Shown here one piece after another: positions 31,184-40,822 of a DNA stretch of 64,000 nt. Position 1 is the first letter of the stretch; each line of letters opens with the position of its first letter. The notes below the pieces were generated by a model that was given only the letters and a program-made list of their open reading frames with translations, made no database searches and was not told where the DNA came from. The translations under genes were made by a program, and so were the position numbers. The stretch lies in assembly GCF_003234265.2 (NCBI RefSeq), contig NZ_CP126256.1, forward strand, positions 3,100,001 to 3,164,000, given 5' to 3'. This DNA is from Curtobacterium sp. MCSS17_015. GTDB lineage: Bacteria > Actinomycetota > Actinomycetes > Actinomycetales > Microbacteriaceae.

Positions 31184-31801
31184 ATGGTGGATGCAGACGT
31201 CGTGCAGTGGACCCGGTCGGCAGCGGACCGCGTCGGGACCCCGCTCCTCGTCGCCCTGCACGGGGTCGGGTCGCACGAGCACGACCTGCTCGGGCTGGCG
31301 CCGGCGCTGCCCGCGACGTGGACGGTGGCAGCGCTCCGGGCGCCGGACCCGTGGGGTCCCGGCTTCAGCTGGTACCCGCTCGAGGCGCCCGGGTCGGCCG
31401 ACCCCGCCGCCGTCGAGGCGTCCGCGGCCGCGGTGCTCGACTGGATCGACGCCGTCGCGGCCGACCACCCGCGGATCGGTCTGCTCGGCTTCTCGCAGGG
31501 CGGGTCGATGGCCCTGCAGCTCCTCCGTGCCCGACCGGAGGCGTTCGCGTTCGCCGTCTCGCTCTCCGGTTTCGTGGTCCCCGGCGTCGACGACGGCCGT
31601 GACGACCGGCTGGCCGCCGTCCGACCACGGGTGTTCCTCGGGCACGGGGACGCCGACACGGTCGTCCCCGCCGAGGCCACCGCCAGGACCAGCGTGTGGG
31701 CGGCCGCACACACCCGGGTGACCGACCGGAGCTACCCCGGCCTGCCGCACGCGGTCGCCGCGGCGGAGCTCGCGGACGTCGCGGCGTTCATCGGCGACTG
31801 A
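31184..31801 (+). CDS. Phospholipase/carboxylesterase (alpha/beta hydrolase)
   Basis: 205 residues of the carboxylesterase type 2 family. The oxyanion loop LLVALHGVGSHEHDL is followed by the nucleophile elbow GFSQGG with Ser104, the acid in HGDADTVVP and the His in YPGLPHAV. It is a small cytoplasmic esterase acting on short acyl or phospholipid esters; the exact substrate is unknown. TAGCGT lies 7 nt before the ATG, suggesting a leaderless transcript. Confidence 0.88.
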   Translation: MVDADVVQWTRSAADRVGTPLLVALHGVGSHEHDLLGLAPALPATWTVAALRAPDPWGPGFSWYPLEAPGSADPAAVEASAAAVLDWIDAVAADHPRIGLLGFSQGGSMALQLLRARPEAFAFAVSLSGFVVPGVDDGRDDRLAAVRPRVFLGHGDADTVVPAEATARTSVWAAAHTRVTDRSYPGLPHAVAAAELADVAAFIGD

Positions 31802-31816
31802 ACGGGGGACGGACGG

Positions 31817-32479
31817 TCAGTCCGCCAGGATCTGCAGGAGGTCCCGGCGCAGTTGGTCGACCTTGGCGGTGGCGGCGGTGAGCTGCTCCTCCGTGGCGGT
31901 GGTCCGGTACATGTGCAGCACGCCCATCGCCCTGCGGAGGGACTCGACGAACGCCCGCTGCGAGTCCGGGACGCCGGGCGTGGACTCCCACGCGGCGGCG
32001 ATCTCGTCGGCCTTCGCCTCGACCTCGGCGCGTCCGGCGTCGGTGAGTTCGAAGAGCGTCTTGCGGCCGTCGCCCGTCGAGACGACGAGCTCTTCGTCGA
32101 CGAGCTGCTGGAGCGTCGGGTAGACCGAACCGGGGCTCGGCTTCCAGGCACCGCCGGTGCGCTCGGCGATGGTCTTGATGACGGCGTACCCGTTCTGCGG
32201 GCCCTCGCCGAGGAGGCCGAGGACGGCGAGCCGGACGTCGCCGCGACGGCGGCGCTCGCGACCCGGGCCGAAGCCGCTGCCGAAGCCCGGGCCGAACCCG
32301 GGTCCGCCGAAGCCCGGGCCGCCGAAGCCGCGACCGCCACGGCCGGCGTGGTCGTGGTCACGGCCGGGGAACCCGGTGCCGTGGTGCTGGCGGGCGCCGC
32401 CGAAGCGGAGCCCGCGGGGTCCGCGACCGAAGGGGCCGCGGTGGGATGTGGTGCTGGTGTGGTCGTCCATGGAGTGCAT
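31817..32479 (-). CDS. PadR family transcription regulator
   Basis: 220 residues. Residues 1-75 are a Gly/Phe/Pro/His-rich disordered stretch. The winged-helix PadR domain follows (VRLAVLGLLGEGPQNGYAVI, WKPSPGSVYPTLQQLVDE, GRKTLFELTDAGRAEVEAKA) and a C-terminal dimerisation helix ends the protein. The ATG at 32479 has AAAGGAG 5 nt upstream. The promoter at 32539-32568 carries an 18-bp palindrome across its -10, so autorepression is likely. No transporter is adjacent; the target may be only itself or a distant gene. Confidence 0.93.
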   Translation of the reverse strand: MHSMDDHTSTTSHRGPFGRGPRGLRFGGARQHHGTGFPGRDHDHAGRGGRGFGGPGFGGPGFGPGFGSGFGPGRERRRRGDVRLAVLGLLGEGPQNGYAVIKTIAERTGGAWKPSPGSVYPTLQQLVDEELVVSTGDGRKTLFELTDAGRAEVEAKADEIAAAWESTPGVPDSQRAFVESLRRAMGVLHMYRTTATEEQLTAATAKVDQLRRDLLQILAD

Positions 32480-32535
32480 GACGACTCCTTTCGTGGAGGA
32501 TGGTCCGCGACCGTACTCGTACCGGTCGCGATGCA

Positions 32536-32568
32536 GTAACGATAGATCGGTACTGTTCGCCCTGTCAA
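32536..32568 (-). promoter_or_regulatory. padR promoter with overlapping operator
   Basis: On the minus strand a perfect TTGACA (32568-32563) is followed after 18 nt by TATCGT (32544-32539). An 18-bp imperfect palindrome, GTA-N-CGAT-NN-ATCG-N-TAC at 32536-32553, covers the -10 box. That is a classic place for an autorepressor site. Confidence 0.7.
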
Positions 32569-32623
32569 GCACGCGTCCCCGATCAGGACGCTGTCGGTGG
32601 TCGGGAGCAGGATGGAGCGGACC

Positions 32624-35600
32624 ATGACGGACGTCTTCGAGCGCTTCTCCCCCGCCACCGCTGCGTGGTTCCGGGGTGCCTTCCGCGAACCGACGGCAGC
32701 GCAGGCCGGGGCGTGGGACGCGATCTCCACCGGGCAGCACGCGCTCGTGATCGCTCCGACCGGTTCCGGCAAGACCCTCGCCTCGTTCCTCTGGTCGATC
32801 GACCGCCTCATCGCCTCGACCGACACCCCGCCGGCGAAGCAGCGGACCCGGGTGCTCTACGTGTCCCCACTGAAGGCCCTCGGCGTCGACGTCGAGCGCA
32901 ACCTCCGGAGCCCGCTCGTCGGCATCACGCAGACCGCCAAGCGGATGGGCCTGGAACCCCCGGACGTCACGGTCGGGGTCCGGAGCGGTGACACCCCGTC
33001 AGCCGACCGGCAGCGGCTCCTGCGGCTCCCGCCGGACATCCTCATCACGACGCCCGAGTCGCTCTACCTCATGCTCACGTCGAAGGCCCGCGAAACGCTC
33101 GTCAACGTCGACACGGTCATCGTCGACGAGGTGCACGCGGTGGCCTCCTCGAAGCGCGGCGCCCACCTCGCCGTGTCGCTCGAGCGCCTCGACGACCTGC
33201 TCGAGAAGCCCGTGCAGCGCATCGGCCTGTCCGCCACCGTGCGTCCGGCGGAGGAGGTCGCCCGGTTCCTCGGCGGTCGCGCCCCCGTGCAGATCATCGC
33301 GCCGCCCGCGCAGAAGACCTTCGACCTGCGCGTGGTCGTCCCCGTCGACGACATGACCGAGCTCGGCGCCCCACCGGTCGGTGCAGACGCGACCTCCAGT
33401 CCGACCAACGGATCGATCTGGCCGCACGTCGAGGAGTCCGTGGTCGACCTCATCGAGCAGCACCGGTCGACGATCGTCTTCGCCAACTCCCGCCGACTCG
33501 CCGAACGCCTGACCGCCCGACTCAACGAGATCCACGAGGAACGGGCGCTCGCGACGACGGAGGTGGCCGAGCCCGTGGCAGCCGGCGTCGGTGCAGCGGC
33601 GGTGGCGCAGTCCCCGGGCCGGGCGTCGGCGCACGCGCCGGTGGCCCAGCCGAAGCGACCCCCGGCGCAGCTCGTCGGCGGGTCCGGACAGACCGAGGGC
33701 GGCGGCTCGGACCCGAGCGTGCCGGTGCTCGCCCGCGCCCACCACGGCTCGGTGTCCAAGGACCAGCGCGCGATCATCGAGGACGACCTGAAGTCCGGGC
33801 GGCTGCGCTGCGTGGTCGCCACCAGTTCGCTCGAACTCGGCATCGACATGGGCGAGGTCGACCTCGTCATCCAGGTCGAGGCACCGCCGTCGGTCGCGAG
33901 CGGGCTGCAGCGCGTCGGCCGTGCCGGGCACCAGGTCGGCGAGGTCTCCCACGGCGTGCTGTTCCCGAAGCACCGGGCGGACCTCGTCAACAGCGCCGTC
34001 ACCGTCGAGCGGATGGTCAGCGGGCAGATCGAGTCGATCTCGGTCCCCGCGAACCCGCTCGACGTCCTCGCGCAGCACACCGTCGCCGCGGGGGCGGTCG
34101 ACACGATCGACGTCGAGCACTGGTTCGACCTGGTCCGACGCAGCGCACCGTTCAGCGGCCTGCCCCGCTCGGCGTTCGACGCGACGCTCGACCTGGTCAC
34201 CGGGCGGTACCCGAGCGACGAGTTCGCCGAGCTGCGACCGCGCCTGGTCTGGGACCGCGTGCACGGCACCCTGACCGGTCGTCCCGGTGCCCAGCGACTC
34301 GCCGTCACGAGCGGCGGGACGATCCCCGACCGCGGGATGTTCGGCGTCTTCATGGTCGGGGAGCGGGCCTCCCGCGTCGGCGAACTCGACGAGGAGATGG
34401 TCTACGAGTCCCGCGTGGGCGACGTCTTCGCGCTCGGGGCCACGAGCTGGCGGATCGAGGAGATCACGCACGACCGCGTCCTGGTCAGTCCGGCGTTCGG
34501 GCAGCCCGGACGCGTGCCGTTCTGGAAGGGCGACGGCCTGGGCCGACCCGCGGAGCTCGGCCGCGCGACGGGCGCCTTCGTGCGCGAGGTCGAGTCCGCC
34601 TCGGACGAGGACGCCCGCGCACGGGTGGCGGGCGTCGGACTCGACGAGCGCGCGGTCACGAACCTCATCACCTTCCTCCGCGACCAGCGCGCCGCCACCG
34701 GCCACGTGCCGAGCGACACGACGCTCGTCGTCGAGCGCTTCCGCGACGAACTCGGCGACTGGCGCCTCATCCTGCACTCCCCGTACGGCATGACGGTGCA
34801 CGCCCCGTGGGCCCTCGCGGTCGCGGCCCGCCTGCGGGAGCGGCACGGGATCGACGGCGGTGCGATGGCCGCGGACGACGGCATCGTGGTACGGATCCCG
34901 GAGACCGACGCCGAGCCTCCCGGGGCCGACCTGTTCGTCTTCGACCGCGACGACCTCGAGGCGATCGTCACCGACGAGGTCGGCGGGTCCGCGCTGTTCG
35001 CCGCCCGGTTCCGCGAGTGCGCCGCCCGGGCGCTCCTGCTCCCCCGCCGTGACCCCGGCCGCCGCTCGCCGCTCTGGCAGCAGCGTCAGCGGGCGTCCCA
35101 GCTGCTCGAGGTCGCTCAGAAGTACCCGACGTTCCCGATCCTGCTCGAGACCGTGCGCGAGGTCCTGCAGGACGTGTACGACGTCCCGTCCCTGCTCGGG
35201 ATCGCTGACGAGATCGCCCGGCGGCGCATCCGACTCGTCGAGAGCGAGACCGAGCAGCCGTCGCCGTTCGCCCGGACGCTCCTGTTCGGCTACGTCGCCG
35301 CCTTCATGTACGAAGGCGACTCACCGCTCGCCGAACGTCGGGCCGCAGCCCTGTCGCTCGACTCGACACTGCTCAGCGAGCTGCTCGGTCGCGCCGAGCT
35401 GCGCGAACTCCTCGACCCCGCGGTCATCGCCGGCGTCGAGCGCGACCTGCAGCGGCTCTCCCCGGACCGCCGAGCGCGGGACGTCGAGGGCATGGTCGAC
35501 GTCCTGCGACTCGTCGGCGCGCTCGACCTCGACGAACTCCTCGACCGCAGCTGGCTGGCGGACGCCACCGACCGGGCCGAGGCGGGCGCCACCCTGCGCA

Positions 35601-37363
35601 CGGCACTCGAGGGGCTCGAGCGCGACCGCCGGGTCCTCGCCTTCTCGCACGCCGGCGCCACCCGGTGGGCCGTCATCGAGGACGCCTCCCGGCTCCGCGA
35701 CGCGCTGGGCGTCCCGCTGCCGATCGGCGTCCCGACCGCGTTCGTCGAACCGGTCGCGGACCCGCTCGGGGACCTCGTCGGCCGGTACGCCCGCAGTCAC
35801 GGGCCGTTCAGCCTGCAGGAGGCGGCCGGTCGACTCGGGCTCGGCGTGGCGGTCGTGCAGGACACGCTGCGTCGCCTGGTCGCCGACCGACGGCTGGTCG
35901 AGGGCGAGTTCCGCCCCGACCGGCAGGGCGCGGAGTGGTGCGACTCCGAGGTGCTCCGACGCATCCGCACGAAGTCGCTCGCGGCGCTCCGGCACGAGGT
36001 CGAGCCGGTGTCCCCGGACACGCTCGCCCGGTTCATGCCGGCGTGGCAGCACGTCCGCGTCCCCGGCACCCGCGGCGGGCTGCGCGGGATCGACGGCGTG
36101 CTGCAGGTCGTCGACCAGCTCGCAGGTGTCGCCCTGCCCGCCAGCTCGTGGGAGTCCCTCGTGCTGCCGGCCCGGGTGTCCGACTACGCCCCGAGCATGC
36201 TCGACGAGCTGACCGCCACGGGCGAGGTCCTCTGGTCCGGCGGCGGCACCCTGCCCGGCAGCGACGGCTGGGTGCGCCTGCACCTCGCCGACACCGCGGC
36301 GACGACCCTGGCCGAAGCCGCCGGGGACGAGACGACCGAGCTGCAGCGGGACGTGCTCGGTGCCCTGGCCGGCGGCGGCGCCTACTTCTTCCGCCAGCTC
36401 GGCCAGGCCGTCGGGAGCACCGACGACAAGGCGTTGACGACCGCCCTCTGGGACCTCGTCTGGGCCGGACAGATCACGAACGACACCTTCGCCCCGCTCC
36501 GGGCGATGCTCGGCGGCAAGGCGCGGACCTCCAGCGCTCCCCGCACCCGGGCGTACCGCGGACGGCGACGCCCGACGCTGCCGACCCAGTCCGGACCGCC
36601 GGACGTCGGCGGCCGCTGGTCGCTCCTGCCGCTCGCCGAACCCGACGCGACCGTCCGGGCCGCGGCCACCGCCGAACTCCTGCTCGAGCGCTACGGCGTC
36701 GTCACCCGCGGAGCCGTGCAGGTCGAGGGGGTCCGCGGCGGCTTCGCCGGCGTGTACCGGGTGCTCGCGAAGTTCGAGGAGTCGGGCCGCGCCCGACGCG
36801 GGTACTTCGTCGAGGGGCTCGGCGCGGCGCAGTTCGCCACCGGGCCGACCGTCGACCGGCTCCGCACCTACGCGAAGGACCTGGACGACGAAGAGCGCGC
36901 CGACCCGGACCGCGTGCGGGAGGCGCTCACGCTCGCCGCCACCGACCCGGCCAACCCCTACGGCGCGGCGCTGCCGTGGCCGCACGACGCGGCTGACGAG
37001 GACACCGACGGCTCGACCGGCACCGAGGCCGTGGGCACGTCCGCGTTGACGACCACCGCCCCGGTGACGAAGACCGGACGGGGGCACCGACCCGGCCGCA
37101 AGGCGGGCGCGCTCGTCGTGCTCGTCGACGGCCAGCTCGCCGTCTACGTCGAACGCGGTGGCAAGAGCGTGCTGACCTTCACCGAGGACCCGGCCGACCT
37201 GGCGGCAGCGGCGGCGTCGATCGCGGCCACGGTGCGGACCGGACTCGGCAAGCTGTCCGTGGAGCGGGTCGACGGCGAGTTCGTCCTCGAGTCGGCGCTC
37301 GGCACGGCGCTCCGGACCGCGGGCTTCACCGCCACCCCGCAGGGACTGCGGCTCCGTGCCTGA
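32624..37363 (+). CDS. lhr: Large ATP-dependent helicase Lhr
   Basis: 1579 residues, the size of mycobacterial and E. coli Lhr. Motif I APTGSGKT and motif II DEVH (IVDEVHAVASSKRGAHLAVS) mark the first RecA domain. The second has VATSSLELGIDMG and the motif VI region LQRVGRAGHQ. A winged-helix and beta-barrel module and the long Lhr C-terminal domain follow. Lhr is a DNA-repair helicase that tracks on single-stranded DNA. A low-complexity insert of about 70 residues at about 310-380 separates the RecA domains. I chose the ATG at 32624 (GGAG 6 nt upstream). The repair glycosylase gene starts 8 nt after the stop. Confidence 0.95.
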   Translation: MTDVFERFSPATAAWFRGAFREPTAAQAGAWDAISTGQHALVIAPTGSGKTLASFLWSIDRLIASTDTPPAKQRTRVLYVSPLKALGVDVERNLRSPLVGITQTAKRMGLEPPDVTVGVRSGDTPSADRQRLLRLPPDILITTPESLYLMLTSKARETLVNVDTVIVDEVHAVASSKRGAHLAVSLERLDDLLEKPVQRIGLSATVRPAEEVARFLGGRAPVQIIAPPAQKTFDLRVVVPVDDMTELGAPPVGADATSSPTNGSIWPHVEESVVDLIEQHRSTIVFANSRRLAERLTARLNEIHEERALATTEVAEPVAAGVGAAAVAQSPGRASAHAPVAQPKRPPAQLVGGSGQTEGGGSDPSVPVLARAHHGSVSKDQRAIIEDDLKSGRLRCVVATSSLELGIDMGEVDLVIQVEAPPSVASGLQRVGRAGHQVGEVSHGVLFPKHRADLVNSAVTVERMVSGQIESISVPANPLDVLAQHTVAAGAVDTIDVEHWFDLVRRSAPFSGLPRSAFDATLDLVTGRYPSDEFAELRPRLVWDRVHGTLTGRPGAQRLAVTSGGTIPDRGMFGVFMVGERASRVGELDEEMVYESRVGDVFALGATSWRIEEITHDRVLVSPAFGQPGRVPFWKGDGLGRPAELGRATGAFVREVESASDEDARARVAGVGLDERAVTNLITFLRDQRAATGHVPSDTTLVVERFRDELGDWRLILHSPYGMTVHAPWALAVAARLRERHGIDGGAMAADDGIVVRIPETDAEPPGADLFVFDRDDLEAIVTDEVGGSALFAARFRECAARALLLPRRDPGRRSPLWQQRQRASQLLEVAQKYPTFPILLETVREVLQDVYDVPSLLGIADEIARRRIRLVESETEQPSPFARTLLFGYVAAFMYEGDSPLAERRAAALSLDSTLLSELLGRAELRELLDPAVIAGVERDLQRLSPDRRARDVEGMVDVLRLVGALDLDELLDRSWLADATDRAEAGATLRTALEGLERDRRVLAFSHAGATRWAVIEDASRLRDALGVPLPIGVPTAFVEPVADPLGDLVGRYARSHGPFSLQEAAGRLGLGVAVVQDTLRRLVADRRLVEGEFRPDRQGAEWCDSEVLRRIRTKSLAALRHEVEPVSPDTLARFMPAWQHVRVPGTRGGLRGIDGVLQVVDQLAGVALPASSWESLVLPARVSDYAPSMLDELTATGEVLWSGGGTLPGSDGWVRLHLADTAATTLAEAAGDETTELQRDVLGALAGGGAYFFRQLGQAVGSTDDKALTTALWDLVWAGQITNDTFAPLRAMLGGKARTSSAPRTRAYRGRRRPTLPTQSGPPDVGGRWSLLPLAEPDATVRAAATAELLLERYGVVTRGAVQVEGVRGGFAGVYRVLAKFEESGRARRGYFVEGLGAAQFATGPTVDRLRTYAKDLDDEERADPDRVREALTLAATDPANPYGAALPWPHDAADEDTDGSTGTEAVGTSALTTTAPVTKTGRGHRPGRKAGALVVLVDGQLAVYVERGGKSVLTFTEDPADLAAAAASIAATVRTGLGKLSVERVDGEFVLESALGTALRTAGFTATPQGLRLRA

Positions 37364-37371
37364 GGTCGATC

Positions 37372-38151
37372 GTGCCTGAGGGCGACACCGTCTTCCGGGC
37401 GGCGGCTCGCCTGCACGCCGCACTCGCCGGGAAGGTCCTGACCCGCAGCGACTTCCGCGTGCCCGCGTTCGCCACGCTCGACCTGGTCGGTCGGACGGTG
37501 GACGAGGTCGTGCCGCGGGGCAAGCACCTGCTGCACCGGATCGGCGACCTCACCGTGCACTCGCACCTCAAGATGGAGGGCCGGTGGGACGTCTACCGCC
37601 CCGGTGAGCGCTGGCGGCGTCCCGCGTTCCAGGCCCGCGTGGTGCTCGACGCGGCGGACGTCTCGACCGTCGGGTTCACGCTCGGCGTCCTCGAGGTGGT
37701 CCCCCGCGACCAGGAGTCCACCGTCGTCGGACACCTCGGCCCGGACCTGCTCGGCCCGGACTGGGACGCCGACCGCGCACTCGTGAACCTCACCGCCGAC
37801 CCGGATCGTCCGGTCGGCCTCGCCCTCCTCGACCAGCGGGTGATGGCGGGCCTCGGGAACGTCTACCGCAACGAGCTCTGCTTCCTGCGGGGCGTGCTGC
37901 CCACGCGCCCCGTCGGCGAGGTGCGCGACCCGGCGCGGATGGTGACCATGGCCTCCCGGCTCATCGTCGCCAACCGCGACCGGAGCAACCGCGTGACCAC
38001 GGGCGTCGACCGACCGGGGCAGCGGTTCTGGGTCTACAACCGGGCCGGCAAGCCGTGCCTGCGCTGCGGCACGCGCGTGCGGTCGGGCGACCTCGGCGAG
38101 TCGGACCTCACGCTGCGGGACACCTACTGGTGCCCGCGCTGCCAGACCTGA
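37372..38151 (+). CDS. Endonuclease VIII-like DNA glycosylase (Nei2)
   Basis: 259 residues of the Fpg/Nei family. The mature N-terminus Pro2-Glu3 (MPEGDTVFRAA) supplies the catalytic pair. The conserved LDQRVMAGLGNVYRNELCF helix-two-turn-helix is present, and the C-terminal zinc finger has four Cys (CLRCG and WCPRCQ). The enzyme removes oxidised pyrimidines from DNA and cuts the AP site. The gene starts 8 nt after lhr, the same pairing known from mycobacteria (lhr-nei2), so the two proteins probably act in one repair process. Confidence 0.93.
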   Translation: MPEGDTVFRAAARLHAALAGKVLTRSDFRVPAFATLDLVGRTVDEVVPRGKHLLHRIGDLTVHSHLKMEGRWDVYRPGERWRRPAFQARVVLDAADVSTVGFTLGVLEVVPRDQESTVVGHLGPDLLGPDWDADRALVNLTADPDRPVGLALLDQRVMAGLGNVYRNELCFLRGVLPTRPVGEVRDPARMVTMASRLIVANRDRSNRVTTGVDRPGQRFWVYNRAGKPCLRCGTRVRSGDLGESDLTLRDTYWCPRCQT

Positions 38152-38152
38152 C

Positions 38153-38677
38153 TCAGTGGTCGACGGCCTCGACGATGCAGCTCTGGACCTGCTTGGCGGC
38201 CTTCGACGTCTCGGAGAACGCGGACGGCGCCGCGGTGGCCGACCCCTGCTCGTCGGCGACGACGTCCTCGGCCACCTTGTTCACCGGGAACACCATGCCG
38301 TCGAAGTCCTCGGCGGTCGGGTCCTCCTCGGTGCCCCAGATGCCGACCTCGTCGTCGTTCGGGTCGTCGCTCGTGTTCGGGGCGACCGAGACGCCGAGGT
38401 ACCAGCCCTCGTCGCTCTGGGTGACGCTGACGACGTCGGTGCCGTCGTGCGGACCGACGGCCTCGTCGAGGACGTCGACGGCGGCGCTCGAGGCGACCCC
38501 GCACGGCGCGCTGTTGCGCTGACCGGGGTCGGAGCGCGTCGCGGACTCCTCGGAGCCCGGGACCTTCCCGACCGGGTTGCCGTTCTGGGCACCGGCGTTG
38601 GAGCAGCCGCCGAGCAGCAGGCCGACGGTGGCGAGGCCGACGAGGGTGGCGGTTGTCTTCGCGCGCAAGGTGGTCAT
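38153..38677 (-). CDS. Secreted lipoprotein of unknown function
   Basis: 174 residues with a lipoprotein signal (basic N-terminus, LVGLATVGLLLGGC as lipobox, Cys25). The mature part is acidic, rich in Asp, Ser and Thr, and has two further Cys (NSAPCGVAS and VQSCIVEA) that could pair. I do not recognise the family. It is convergent with the glycosylase gene, with stops only 1 nt apart and no terminator visible. Confidence 0.8.
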   Translation of the reverse strand: MTTLRAKTTATLVGLATVGLLLGGCSNAGAQNGNPVGKVPGSEESATRSDPGQRNSAPCGVASSAAVDVLDEAVGPHDGTDVVSVTQSDEGWYLGVSVAPNTSDDPNDDEVGIWGTEEDPTAEDFDGMVFPVNKVAEDVVADEQGSATAAPSAFSETSKAAKQVQSCIVEAVDH

Positions 38678-38755
38678 GGTCCCGACGCTAGGCCGCCGGA
38701 GGTGTGCCGGAGCCCAGGAGCGCGTCCCCCGACCACGCTCCCGGTCCGGCGTCCG

Positions 38756-40822
38756 CTACCCGCGCGCCATGATCCAGGCGAGCAGGTAGGACCGGGTGTT
38801 GCCGGTGTCGATGTCCTCCGCCGGCAGGTCCCGTGCCGCGTCGAGGGCGGCCTCCGCCTCGGCTCCGGACGCGAGCGCCCGGTACATGAGCAGGTAGTCC
38901 CCGAACTGCACGGCGTAGTCGCCCTCCGGCACGGCCTCCCGGAGCACCTTCGCGATCTGTTCCTCACCACCGGCGGCCACGTAGTCCGCGGCGACGGCGG
39001 GCATCGGGATGAGCTCGATGCCCGCCGGAGCCGCCGGGTCCGCGCTGAACCACGTGGCGTGGTCCCGCTTGCCGCCCCAGTTCAGCGAGACGACGGTGTG
39101 CTCGAAGCCCGGGAACGCCCGCAGGTCCGGGTCGAGGACGTCCCGCTGCGCGGACACGGCCTCGTTCGCGAGCAGCCAGTCACCGAGTTCCTCGGTGGCG
39201 CGGGAGCCGGAGACGGCGCCCCAGCGGGCGAGCCCGTTCCAGGCCGAGACCGCCTCGGAGGACGACTCCTGGTTGTTCCCGTCGGCGAACGGCGAGTACC
39301 CGGAGGCCCACGAGTGCTGCGCGTAGGGGTCGTACACGCGGAGCTCGGGGAAGGACTCCGTGGCTGCCGGGGACGCGATGTCCGCGGCGACCAGGTCGAG
39401 CACCGGCTTCCACTTCGCGACGAGGTCGTCCGAACCGTCCGCCACGATGGCCGCCGCGGACAGCAGGTACCCGTAGTGGAAGTGGTGGTCGTTGAACTCG
39501 TCCGAGCCGTACGACGGCGCCTGGCCGACGAGGCCCTTCACCGTGTCGTCGTACAGGAAGCACCGGGTGCCGCTGACGCCGCAGCCGTCGGGGTCGGTCC
39601 ACTGGTCGATCTGGGTGACGAGCTGCTGCTGCAGCCCGGTGGCCACGTCATCCAGGTCGAGCTGGGTGGCGAGCCGGTACAGGTTCGCGACGCGGTACAG
39701 GTCCTTGCCGCCGCCGTAGCTGTCCGCGCCGAACGACGCCGCCGAGACGCCGCCCGCGTCCGCACGGACCTGGGCGACGAGCGTGTCGCGCTGCGACGAC
39801 GTCAGGCCGGACAGGTCCAGCTCGTCGTCGGCCGGGAGGCTCGGGGCCGAGAACCGGAGCACGTCACCGATGCAGACGGGTGCGTCGCCGGTGATGGTCG
39901 CGTAGTGCAGTCCGGTGCACCGCAGCCCGGTCGCGCCCTGGCCGGGCTGGGGGACGATGACCGTCTTCCCCGTCGCGGCCGTGCGGTAGCCGAGCGCCGT
40001 GCGCTGCGCTCCGTCGCTCCCCGACCCGGTGGACGAACGGGCGAGCGTCACCTGCTGCAGCGGGGACGCCGCTGCGGCCGAGAGTGCCTGCACCTGCTTC
40101 GTGGTCGCGTCGTCGGGGACCGGGAAGAGCACCACCGAGCCGTCCGCCGCGAGACGGATCGACCTGCCGTCGACCTCCCCGCTCGTGACGACGCCCCAGG
40201 TCCGGCCGTCGGCGGCGATGGTGCCCGTCGTGGTGCCGTCGGGTCCGTCGCCCGTGCCGGTCACCGCTCCCGTGACGGTCACGGTCTGGGCACCCTCGGC
40301 GGTGTACGAGACGAGGGGCGACCCCTGCGCGAGCACCGTGCGTCCGAGGACGGCGGCACCCGCGCGGTGTTCGACGGTCACCGAGACCTGGTCGTACGCG
40401 GACACCAGGGTCCGGTCGGCGCCGAGGTCGAGCCCGACCTGCTGCACGGCGCCGCCGGCGATCGTCTTCTCGGTCGCGCTGACGACCGGCAGCCCGGCCG
40501 CGAAGCCGTCGTCGGTCACCTGCCACGAGATCGGGGTCGGGAAGACCGGCTGCGGGGCGTCGCCGTACACGAGGCCCGAGAACCACCGGTTCGTCGGTGG
40601 GACCAGTCCGTCGGCGAGGCGCATCGTGCCCGCCGTCGTCTCCGCGACCGAGCCGAGTGCGGTGACGGCGCGCTGCTGGGCTGCACCGTCCACGGTGGGT
40701 GACGCGGTCCCGGTGGCGCGGTCCGCGCCTCCCGTCCCGGTCTCGGTCCCGGTGCAGGCGGTGAGCACCAGGGCGGACGCGGCCGCGAGGGCGACGGCGC
40801 CGGCGCGGAGCCGCACGCTCAC
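38756..40822 (-). CDS. GH81 endo-beta-1,3-glucanase lipoprotein
   Basis: 688 residues. The signal has lipobox LVLTAC, so the enzyme should be anchored outside the membrane. The GH81 hallmarks are visible: PPTNRWFSGLVYGD near 70, DHHFHYGYLLSAAAIVA near 445, and GYSPFADGNNQESSSEA near 515-523, which holds the catalytic Glu region. GH81 enzymes cleave beta-1,3-glucans such as laminarin and curdlan internally. The GTG start overlaps the stop of the HlyD-like gene (GTGA) and is the third gene of the GT2 operon. This suggests that it trims or releases the polymer made by that operon rather than serving nutrition. Confidence 0.9.
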   Translation of the reverse strand: MSVRLRAGAVALAAASALVLTACTGTETGTGGADRATGTASPTVDGAAQQRAVTALGSVAETTAGTMRLADGLVPPTNRWFSGLVYGDAPQPVFPTPISWQVTDDGFAAGLPVVSATEKTIAGGAVQQVGLDLGADRTLVSAYDQVSVTVEHRAGAAVLGRTVLAQGSPLVSYTAEGAQTVTVTGAVTGTGDGPDGTTTGTIAADGRTWGVVTSGEVDGRSIRLAADGSVVLFPVPDDATTKQVQALSAAAASPLQQVTLARSSTGSGSDGAQRTALGYRTAATGKTVIVPQPGQGATGLRCTGLHYATITGDAPVCIGDVLRFSAPSLPADDELDLSGLTSSQRDTLVAQVRADAGGVSAASFGADSYGGGKDLYRVANLYRLATQLDLDDVATGLQQQLVTQIDQWTDPDGCGVSGTRCFLYDDTVKGLVGQAPSYGSDEFNDHHFHYGYLLSAAAIVADGSDDLVAKWKPVLDLVAADIASPAATESFPELRVYDPYAQHSWASGYSPFADGNNQESSSEAVSAWNGLARWGAVSGSRATEELGDWLLANEAVSAQRDVLDPDLRAFPGFEHTVVSLNWGGKRDHATWFSADPAAPAGIELIPMPAVAADYVAAGGEEQIAKVLREAVPEGDYAVQFGDYLLMYRALASGAEAEAALDAARDLPAEDIDTGNTRSYLLAWIMARG

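Noticed and set aside
32999..37423. Long minus-strand frames opposite lhr
   Set aside because: Shadow frames with extreme Arg/Gly/Pro content; the plus-strand helicase has all its motifs.
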